The notes under the pieces are model-generated. The model was given only the letters and a program-made list of their open reading frames with translations. It searched no databases and had not been told where the DNA came from. A program made the translations under genes and the position numbers. A stretch of 64,000 nucleotides of DNA from Dichotomocladium elegans (Eukaryota; Mucoromycota; Mucoromycetes; Mucorales; Lichtheimiaceae), in assembly GCA_025716815.1 (NCBI GenBank), contig JAIXMN010000019.1, forward strand, positions 434,001-498,000, read 5' to 3'. Shown piece after piece: positions 55,624-64,000 of the stretch; position 1 is the first letter of the stretch, and each line of letters begins with the position of its first letter.

Positions 55624-58307
55624 TTACTGTCGATCACGGCCAGATGTCAAAAGACGTTCATTCTGATCAACCAAGTTGGCCGTCTTCTCAGCAAACTGTA
55701 AAGCAAGCACTTGGAGTCGAGAGGGCTCAACCCAGTGCAGGATGACGGACTGAGACACCTGGTCAAGAGAAGCGGCGAGCTCTTCGTTCCAGATCATCTT
55801 GGAGACGATCGCAGATACTCGGGACACGGGGAGGCCAAACATCGTGCCAAGCTGGGCAAGGCTCACCGTGGTGTAGTATGATGCGTAGGTGAAAAGGTAT
55901 GTTCGGAGACCCTCCTCCTGAATCTTTTGTACAAGCATGTTCTTGATGACTTCAGCATCGGGCATGAGGTTCCAGATTTTGATGGCAAGAATGAAATCGC
56001 GTGCACGCTCCCATTCGCCGGAAGCCAACGCCTTGGCGGCGCTCATTATATGGTCGCGGGTGTTCTCGGGAGGACCAGCAAATGCCTGCCGCTCGTTGTA
56101 GTCGAGAAGGCGACGGAAGGGTCGAGAGATCGCACGCTTATTGTTAGGACCGGCTTGAGCTTGGGCAGGAATCTCCAAGAGCATTGAGCATGTCAGGAAC
56201 ACGCACTCGAGAAGCTCGAGATTGATGTGCATATGGAAAGGAAGCTGACGCTGGCGTTCAAGCTGCTCCAGCTCGGGCGTTGACTGCTGGCCATAGCGTT
56301 GGGCCTGGAATCCCTGAGCGAGAAGCTCCTTTGCTCGGCCTGTACCCTGAATCTCTTGCAAACATGCGTGGGCTTCCTTGATAAGCCCATCGCGGAAGGC
56401 GCACAGACCAATCTGAACAACCGTGCGGTTATACAAAATTTGCGTGGAGATATCGGCTTGATGAATCGACTCTTGCAAATGTGACATGAGCAGCATGTCG
56501 CGGGCGGTGTGGAAGTGTTTATGGAGTGCGTAGTGGTAGATATGACAGAGCATGGCACGTGTGCGAAGTACAGATGTGTCTTGCTTGTAAAGGTATGCAC
56601 ACAGCTGGTGGATCAGCTGCTGCGGCTCCTCAGCAGTGATGATGTCGGACTTGATGTACTTAGGCAACATTGTTCTGGCGATCTTCTCGGTCGACTGGAT
56701 GACTTGTTCGGGCTATACATGGTCATACGTCAGATCACGCGATACTCTCATCATACATGCATCATACCTTGTAGTACAGGTGCTCCAATCGGCGGATGAT
56801 AATTCTGGGAAGAACACTTCGCATGTTGTGTTTCTCAAGATACGATTGGGTTCTGACAAGGACGGTATAGAGGGCAGGTTCATCGCGGAGACGGTCAATA
56901 TAATCAGTGGTGTGTGGGTCAATGCTTTGGAGAGACTTTGTGAACTCGTCATCAAGACGCTCCACCAAACTGACAACAGATCCACGAATCTTAACCGTCT
57001 CACCCTCCTTTGGCACGACGTCCTTGTTATCGTGGTCCAATTCTTCGGCATCTTCCGAAATCATAAACGAGCTGCCAGTAGTTTCCAGAATCTCTAGCAA
57101 TTGATTGATCTCCTTTTCAACCTTCTTCCATACGCTGATTTGCATGTGATCAACCATGCTGAAATTGATATCGAAGCGCGAGGGGATGAGCGTCAACAGA
57201 ACAAGAATTTCTTGGAATGGTGATGCAGCGCAATCGAGCAGGTTCTCGAGAATAGCGATTTGCTCGTCACGATCCGTGTTCTATATACACAAATTAGTAT
57301 ACGTATCAACACTGAAAAAAATGACTTTCTCCAAGTATCTTTTATACCTTCTTGCCGCGATTGCTAAGAACTTCAGCAAGCTTCTCAAACACGTTGACCT
57401 TGGCAGCAGAAACCACAGCTCTGCCGGTTTTACCGACAGTAGTGAACCCATCATCCTCCTTCTCAGAAGTGGCCGCAGCAGCAAAAGACACGCTCTTGCC
57501 AATTTCCTTGGAACGGACAGGCGATGGTGCGGGTTCTTCCTCTTCTTCTTCCATAAAGGCCTCGGGATCCTATGTCAAGTATTCGTCTTTCCTTAGTACA
57601 CATAGCTACTCCATCCAACCTATAGGAGCCATATACACACCTTTTTGTACTCCTGCAATTTTTCTTCGTACTGCTTGGTGATCTTCTTGATCTTCTGCTT
57701 CATGAGGTTCAAACCCTTGGCACTAGAGGTCTTCTTCTTGGGGCCCTTTTCTTTCTGGCCGGCCTCAACAAGTGCCTCCTCAATATCAGCGATAACCTTG
57801 ATATAAAATTTGGGGAGTGGCTGGGCATCAAAACCGCTCGTCAAACGGTTAACCTGGTTCGTTAACTTGTCGAATTCTATAAGGTGGATAGCATTTCGAC
57901 TTTAGCTCGCATCGAGATGAGCCCACACATAACTCTACTGTTGTATGTGTGTATGCATGTTGCATGCTGCTGTAAATCCTCGTACCGCTTGAAATGAGGT
58001 TCCAATCGTTATTCTTTTGACCATTCTCAATGGCCCTGACCGAGTTCTGCATATCTTCCAGACGCTTGTCCTTTTGCGATACGACCTTGCGTTTTCGCCC
58101 AGCCTCGTCATCGGAGTCTTCATCGGAATCGGTGTCGGCACCTTTTAAAAACCGAGATTTCTTGGTTTGCTCTTCTTGCTCGATTTCTTCTTCGGAAGAA
58201 TCTTCTTCCTCAGAGGAGGACAACTCCTCATCGGAGATGTAAGACTCATTGTCAGAGGACTCTGAATCAGACTCGCTATCAGATGCTGATCGGAAGAAGC
58301 GGGACAT
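55624..58307 (-). CDS. NIP1: Translation initiation factor eIF3 subunit C
   Basis: The PCI-domain eIF3c/Nip1 subunit that scaffolds eIF3 on the 40S ribosome and binds eIF1 and eIF5. The start MSRFFRSASDSESDSE opens the acidic Ser/Glu-rich N-terminus (SSEEEDSSEEEIEQEE). Next come KDKRLEDMQNSVRAIENGQK with NDWNLISS, then after an intron LPKFYIKVIADIEEALVEAG. The middle has ILENLLDCAASPFQEILVLL, PSRFDINFSMVDHMQISVWK and HNMRSVLPRIIIRRLEHLYY. The last exon carries IYHYALHKHFHTARDMLLMS, the PCI region (LRTYLFTYASYYTTVSLAQL) with winged helix (LASLDQVSQSVILHWVEPSR shifted to its own start), and ends SGRDRQ. Five introns join in frame. Length fits fungal homologues, although the C-terminal Gly-rich tail of many eIF3c proteins is short here. 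Confidence 0.93.
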
Positions 58308-59143
58308 GGTGTCGAACTCTACGTCGTGTTGATCCCGAAGGAAGTTGCAGAGAGAAAGAGGTTTCTAAAGGAGTTCGCGTCACAAAACACAAAAAATTTC
58401 ACGCTGGGATCGAATTTTAAAGTAGTCGTCGCCCAATTGCTTCCCCTCTGAAACGACTTCAGTTATTGTGGTTCATGACGGAAGGCGAAACAACTCGATG
58501 TAATTCAACAGTCTTTCGTGGAAAGTGCTTCTACGGAATGGGATTCCGTTCTGAGAACTACGATACACAAGTAATTAATGTTCAATAATGAGCGCCAACC
58601 GGTTTCGAATGCCAACAGTATCATGTTAATTGGTCGCAATCGAGCTGATGGCCTATATCTAAGCGATGTTCCCTTGGGCATGAAGAAACGAGGACATTTT
58701 GAATAGTATGTAGCCACTCGAGGAAAACAACCAGGAGTTAGGAAGTTGTAGGGATGCACAAGCACGATGGCCATTGATCACAAATGATATGGCGTGTCTC
58801 TGCCGATCGGCGCTTCTAAGAAATGCATTCTTTCATTCAAGTAGACTAGAAAAGTCGCGTCCTGCATCGATAAGCGTCAAAGCTCGCAAAAGTATGCTTG
58901 GCGGTTATTTCTCACAGGGATTGAGTGAATTATTAAATGGCATTCATGCTGCAAAACAGGTTGTTGTACGCGAATAATGGCTATCGGTCGAAGAGAGGAA
59001 TATCAGATTTACCAGCGACTGCGACAGGAGAGGGGATCATACAATAGCGGACCGCCCACAGCAGTGCTACCCTTGGGTTGAATAAGGGTCTGGTTCTTTT
59101 AATAGCCACGATAGTACAACATGCTGCATCTGATGATGACCTA
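58308..59143. other. Spacer between eIF3c and HET-like genes
   Basis: About 830 bases containing the eIF3c upstream region. Short ORFs on both strands (58505-58774, 58774-58977) have no recognisable content. No RNA gene was seen. Confidence 0.35.
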
Positions 59144-60745
59144 CTAGCTATCAAAACAATCTAGAATGTTGCGGCTGTCTCTGTCTCCGATAAAACTAGC
59201 GATTGTATCATGGGCGGACATGAACTCGTCGTTGATGAATCCAATACCGCCGTATACGTCCTGCATAACGTTCGCTGTTGTGAGATCCACATCGCAAGGC
59301 ACATGGATAGCCGGGAAGCGTTCTTTGAGTTTCTCGGAGAAAAGGCGCCAGATTTCTTGCGCGTCTTTCATTGGCGGAATATCAATGTTCATGATTCCAA
59401 GTACGCCATATACATAATCGAGAGAGCATGTTGCTCTGCGCTGGGAGGTTGCAAAGGTATTAAGATAAAGCAATCGGATATCCGTAATATTGACCTCAGC
59501 GCCGTACTCCTGACTTGGCCCAAGGGCAAGTATGACCTCGAGTAACTTTCGATAGTCGGTGTATATGCGGGCCAAAGGCGGATCCACATCGCGATATAAC
59601 TTTAGCATTTGATGTGGTGATGTGGGAGTGTGTTCTTGACTCCAGTTGCCTGTCGGAATTGTGCGGATTAACGCATCCCGCCGGATCTGATATGCTTTCC
59701 CTGCAATCCGCAGACAGCATTCGAGGGTCTTTTCCAGATAATAGAATGATGCTGCAGTTTCGTATGTTAAGCCGCCTTTGTCCTGCCCTTGAGTATCCGC
59801 ATTTACGATGAAGGGTAGAGCGGATTCTTGAATCATCCAAACACGGGACATCCACTGAGAATCAAGAATATTGCATATGGCCTTCGCATACCGGTCGAGT
59901 CCGAAGGCTTCCCATCGCTCGATATTCCGCGCTTCTATAACTTCCTTGATGACGGCATGCTCAAGGGTTTCTGGCCCATACGATCGAAGCGACGCCCGGA
60001 GCTCTTCCTCTGAGGACCTGACATAAGTGTTAAAGATCTCCTTCCTTTGACAGTTTGGCTCGTTTTCTATTCTTTCATCAAGAGATTGAGCGGTCTTTGT
60101 GCTGTAAATAGAGAGGATGAGTGCAAAATTCAAAGATGACAGTTGCACTGGCTAAAGATACCTATTGTTGACTATAGCATCCAGATAGTCCTGAACACAT
60201 TGCCCGATCGCAGGTTCCATGCTACTTTTCATATAATGATGCATGCGCTGGACATCTAAATTGATATTCTTGTGATAGGTGTCGATCAACGCGAAGCACC
60301 TCCTGCAGAGGCTGTATACGTCGCCCATTATCACCAATGGCGTGTCTGACCTGGCGCAGAAGATATCCATCCACCAGTATCCAGCCCATGTCGCAAACAA
60401 ATCAACGATCTGGGGACATTTGCTAGGAAACAACTTTGCCGAGAGCACTTCACCCGTATCGCTGCTGACTACATCCGGACCGTTCCAGTCTTTCCGGGTA
60501 GACGGATCACCCCAGAAATGCGAGATACAATACCATCCGAACTTTTCAACGTCGCGCGCAACAGCTCGGTCCGAGGCGGGAGTCACCACAGTTAAGGATT
60601 CAACCGTTCGCCCTTTGCGAGTAACCTTGATAAGATGAAAATTTGGGTCTTTGAGGAGTCGTTGGAGCATATCCGCTCGACTCTCAACGGCGTTCGGCTT
60701 GGGTGCGCCAGAGCCCCCCATCAAATGTGAGTGTGTGGTCCCCAT
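59144..60745 (-). CDS. HET-domain-like protein
   Basis: A two-exon gene whose product has the sequence blocks of fungal heterokaryon-incompatibility (HET) proteins: WYCISHFWGDPS (block 1), WWMDIFCARS with VIMGDVYSLCRRC (block 2), then QWMSRVWMIQESALP (block 3). Near the C-terminus are TCSLDYVYGVLGIMNIDIPP and the related tail. The first exon ends at VNN and splices (GTATCT to TTTACAG) to STKTAQSLDERI. Starting at MGTTHSHLMGGSG (60745) the N-terminus matches an N-myristoylation site (M-G-x-x-x-S). An upstream in-frame methionine (60802) would add a hydrophobic, signal-like stretch instead. HET proteins trigger self/non-self cell death in filamentous ascomycetes; a role here is not known. No partner gene of the NLR or HET-c type lies next to it. 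Confidence 0.72.
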
Positions 60746-61163
60746 GCCTGAAAAAAGGGTTGACAATAAACAAAGAAAGAAAGGGAGAGGAAAGCCTTTC
60801 ACAAGGCTTTTATTCAGTATTACATGCGGTACCCAATAGGATGGACATATAGTAACACAATTAGGCTGATGGGATCCGGTGAAGCGGTTTAAGGCCTGTG
60901 CATTGTGGTTCTACGAGAATTGCCACAGATATCTTATTAAGGAGGTGACCTTGTGAACTGATTACGAGTTGAATGCTGGGAGAACTTGCACAATCCCAGA
61001 GATTGATAATAGTGTATTGGGTTGAAAAATTGGATAATGCTGAACATTTGCTTTGTGCAGTACTTTCGGGTGACACCGGGCAAGGTGTTGCGCGGAGTTA
61101 GTCGGTGGGCGCGAGAAACCAAGATCCACACGATTCAAGCTGCCCTTGAACAGCAACGCGAAT
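60746..61163. other. Divergent region between HET-like and F-box genes
   Basis: About 420 bases between two start codons, presumably with both promoters. No tRNA or repeat was recognised. Confidence 0.4.
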
Positions 61164-62930
61164 ATGTTGAAACGGTCGCGATCGGACAAAAATGGCGATA
61201 CCAACCGTCCTACAACCCCACCAGCCAAACGGGTCTGTAAGGACTCAAGTTGGACAGCAGCCTTCGAGCGAGGAAAAATTGCATTTGCTCAATCCAAATT
61301 TGAGGATGCTATCCGTGAATTCACCGATGCCATTGCTCTTCATAATAACATTACTCTTTACGATTGCCGTGCGGCTGCATATGAAAAGCTCGGACAGATC
61401 GCACAGGGCCTGGAGGATGCGTTGAGGATGATCAAGCTCCAGCCGACCCAATCCAAAGGGTATCTTCGCGCAGGCAAACTACTTCTAATCCAGGGAAGGG
61501 CACAAAAAGCAGCAAATGTTTACCAGCGCGCGCTAAAAAATGTCAACCGCACCGATTCGCGGTATGCGATCATTGAAAAGATGGTAACCCAGACCAAGGC
61601 AGACGCTGCGAGAGTTCAACAGCCGTACGACCTTGTCAAGCTACTCCCCTATGATATCCTGGATATGATCTTTGAGCGGGTTTCATTTGACCGCAGGGTC
61701 CAGTGTATGGCTGTATGCCGGTCATGGCGCTTCTTTCTACTTCACTGGTCAGGCATGTGGCGTGAGCTCACGTTGACTCATCGAATGTCGATCTACGCTA
61801 TCAAGCAATACATGTCATATGTGGTAGGGCGGTGCGTGCGCAAGATAACACTCATTGGCCAGAAGAAACCAAGGATGAGCACAGTGCTGCAATTGATCAT
61901 TAATCGCGATTGCCATTATCTGGAACGCCTTGGTAATGTGAGAGAACATGGTGAAAAGGGACCAAGTCGATTAATCCGAGCTTGTTCTTTAGAATTGATC
62001 CACTGTGAGATACCTCGCGATGTCTTCTCACGGGTGATTCGGCTTATGTGCAGAAAATTACAAGGGCTCACTCTCGTCAATACCGGCCTACCCATCAAAG
62101 TAGTCTTTCAAGATCTTCTGCAAGCATGCCCAACCGTTTCAGAGCTCATCTGCCACGATGACGAGCAATCATACACCGACAACGAGATCACTATCCCGAA
62201 ACCGCTTATCCTCACCCATATTAGCTTGTCACCAGTACATATTCCGTTTTCCTCCATGAAACACATTCTCCAGCATTGTCCGCATCTTCGATACCTCGCG
62301 CTCCACCCGTCCCCATCAGAGCACGTTCTCGCGTCCGCGCTTGAGCTATGTCCCGATCTAGTGATGTTTGCATCACGTGAGCAGACAGGGCCATGGCCCA
62401 ACTATCATGGAAAGGGTTTGCGGGAACTCGTAATTCCAACTTCCTGTGAGATCGCCGAGTCCGTAATCGCTGCCACGATCGGAGCTCATCGCGCCACGCT
62501 CGAAGTGCTCGATCTACGTGGATGTATCAGACTCACCCATCGCGAAGCTAGTGCCATAGCATCCGCGTCGGTAGATATGGCACGATTGCGAGAGCTACGC
62601 ATTGAATGCTCGATGGCATTTACGGAATCAGACTTGTGTAACCTGATGCGTCCGACTCTGGAAATCGTCCATCTCACGTCCATGACTACAGTGACCAACA
62701 AAGTCATCGGGACACTGATCGAGCAACAGCTGGGTGCTTCTTCAGCCCTCCGGCAGCTGGATGTCAGCAACTGTCCGAATGTCACAGGTGCATGGATCCG
62801 GAAGTTGCTGAGCGATGCCCCGCAGTTGCAGAAACTTACAATAAATAATTGCGTCAATATCCGGCCGGATGCTGTTGAGTTTGCTTGCAGCAAGCTTGGG
62901 CGTCGTGCGGTGGAGTGGCGGTTTCGATAA
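61164..62930 (+). CDS. TPR/F-box/LRR protein, Pof3/Dia2 type
   Basis: An intronless 588-residue SCF ubiquitin-ligase receptor. A basic N-terminus MLKRSRSDKNGDTNRP (nuclear-localisation-like) precedes three TPR units at residues 31-145 (WTAAFERGKIAFAQSKFEDA; YDCRAAAYEKLGQIAQGLED; SKGYLRAGKLLLIQGRAQKA). The F-box is at about 157-200 (LVKLLPYDILDMIFERVSFD; VCRSWRFFLLHWSGMWREL). Leucine-rich repeats follow, for example LRYLALHPSPSEHVLASALE, LEVLDLRGCIRLTHREASAI and LRQLDVSNCPNVTGAWIRKL. This exact order is that of fission yeast Pof3 and budding yeast Dia2, which act in replication-fork and genome stability control. The start is the first ATG of the frame. Orthology is likely but inferred from architecture. 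Confidence 0.88.
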   Translation: MLKRSRSDKNGDTNRPTTPPAKRVCKDSSWTAAFERGKIAFAQSKFEDAIREFTDAIALHNNITLYDCRAAAYEKLGQIAQGLEDALRMIKLQPTQSKGYLRAGKLLLIQGRAQKAANVYQRALKNVNRTDSRYAIIEKMVTQTKADAARVQQPYDLVKLLPYDILDMIFERVSFDRRVQCMAVCRSWRFFLLHWSGMWRELTLTHRMSIYAIKQYMSYVVGRCVRKITLIGQKKPRMSTVLQLIINRDCHYLERLGNVREHGEKGPSRLIRACSLELIHCEIPRDVFSRVIRLMCRKLQGLTLVNTGLPIKVVFQDLLQACPTVSELICHDDEQSYTDNEITIPKPLILTHISLSPVHIPFSSMKHILQHCPHLRYLALHPSPSEHVLASALELCPDLVMFASREQTGPWPNYHGKGLRELVIPTSCEIAESVIAATIGAHRATLEVLDLRGCIRLTHREASAIASASVDMARLRELRIECSMAFTESDLCNLMRPTLEIVHLTSMTTVTNKVIGTLIEQQLGASSALRQLDVSNCPNVTGAWIRKLLSDAPQLQKLTINNCVNIRPDAVEFACSKLGRRAVEWRFR

Positions 62931-64000
62931 TGGTCCAAGCTGGGCCTTTATGCTAATGGTATTACCGATACACTGTGAAATATCATCTGCGGTAGTTTGT
63001 CGAGAGGATTCAAAGATCACATGGAAAATGGAAATACCTTATCAGTTTACTTGGGGGAAAGGATTGAAGAGTGCATATGTTATTGCAGGAGCGAGATGAG
63101 CATTAGCGACGATCTGACGTCAGGACAGTAGCATAAGATTTCTGAAGTGTACAGCGGTTCGGCTGGATTCTCCTACCTCCACAAGCGGGAACATAACGAT
63201 CATCTTGAACCCAGTGAGATCCTCTGCCAAAGATTCTTTTGCGAAGTCTTTTTCCTCAGTCTGGCCGGGAGAATATTATGCGCGAGATGGTGATGTCGTC
63301 GAACTAGGACCATTTCGATATTCTTTCGGACACACCTCCAGGGCTACGCGAGGACTACCAATGTCGGATATGGAGAACATTCACAAACATGGTTCAAGTG
63401 GGGCCCCCATGTCAAATATGGACTGTTATGATCGTCTACAGGACCAATGTCCTGCTGCGGTTTGGCCGAGTGCACCCCATTTCGCCGTCAATCTGTTACC
63501 AAATGTGCATCATCAGGAGGAAGTCCTGAGCAAGACGTGATGACAGCGATGAACACGAGTTTCGCAAAACCTGTGAGCAGAGGAACTGAAGGCCATCATG
63601 TCGAGCCGAGAAGACATTGCGTGCAGAGACCACCGTTGCAGCTATATATCATCCTCCGGAGAAGTAGATCATCTTTTGTTAGCACCTGAGTAGTCCGCGT
63701 TCTTTATTGGGCAACGCACCCACAAAACACAAAGACACCTCCTTGGAGATTTTTTCTCCAATGTAAATTCGAGAGTCTCTTTCTCGGGATTTTGTGTACT
63801 GGTCCTGGTCAGCACTATGAACGCACTGAGCATTGCAGCGCATCCACATTGATAAATTCCACTGTCTCTTCTTGAGGAACTTGATCCCTGGAGCGTAGAG
63901 TGCGGTGAAGGAAGTATCCCAGCAGCCTCGTGATACCGGACAGGCAAAACTAGATCTTACGGAATCGGTGATCGATCCGATTTGTTTCTATGGGAATCTG
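62931..64000. other. Right-end region without an assigned gene
   Basis: About 1.07 kb after the F-box gene. A plus-strand ORF of 111 codons (63205-63540; contains VELGPFRYSFGHTSRATRG) and one of 80 codons (63447-63689) overlap it, and a minus ORF of 92 codons (63669-63947) follows. None shows a known motif. They could be exons or relics of a gene continuing beyond the window. Confidence 0.25.

Overview
The window is eukaryotic nuclear DNA from an early-diverging (Mucoromycota, probably Mucorales-type) fungus. Genes are split by many short GT-AG introns of roughly 45-110 bases. The tryptophan gene is the fungal three-domain glutamine amidotransferase/IGPS/PRAI fusion. Products carry long Gln runs, and there is a decayed Fanzor/TnpB-like element of a kind I associate with Mucorales. 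No rRNA, tRNA, CRISPR or bacterial operon structure was seen. The species cannot be named from sequence alone.

Layout. 1-1486: 3' part of an NRDE2-like gene (+). 1.5-6.0 kb: decayed, gene-poor DNA with a possible KDZ-type transposase relic and a clear Fanzor/TnpB-like pseudogene that ends in two perfect hairpins. 6.2-25.4 kb, all on the minus strand: an MFSD1-like transporter, TRP1, a MYSM1-like Myb/JAMM deubiquitinase, a GH17 glucanase, an aspartic protease pseudogene, ZNG1 (CobW-type GTPase), lipoyl synthase and a mitochondrial PPR protein. 26.0-28.1 kb: a mitochondrial class III CoA-transferase (SUGCT-like, +) whose reading frame needs a 5-base microexon. 29-38 kb (-): a homeodomain factor, a PH-domain protein and inositol-pentakisphosphate 2-kinase. 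38.5-40.9 kb (+): VTS1. 41.9-42.9 kb (-): an HPP membrane protein. 43.5-48.4 kb (+): SEC31. 49.8-51.0 kb (-): glutamine synthetase with a GATA-site cluster upstream. 52.7-55.5 kb: a DUF202 membrane protein (+), a TTC9-like TPR protein (-) and ESCRT-II VPS22 (+). 55.6-58.3 kb (-): eIF3c. 59.1-60.7 kb (-): a HET-like protein. 61.2-62.9 kb (+): a TPR/F-box/LRR protein of Pof3/Dia2 type. The last kilobase shows nothing I recognise.

Most genes are conserved housekeeping functions: amino-acid and cofactor synthesis, COPII and ESCRT trafficking, translation initiation, mRNA control and inositol phosphate metabolism. There is no sign of a functional cluster. Lipoyl synthase, the PPR protein and SUGCT are adjacent and all appear mitochondrial, but they are not co-oriented throughout. 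The accessory material is the left 6 kb, the protease pseudogene, the HET-like gene and several long gene-free spacers.
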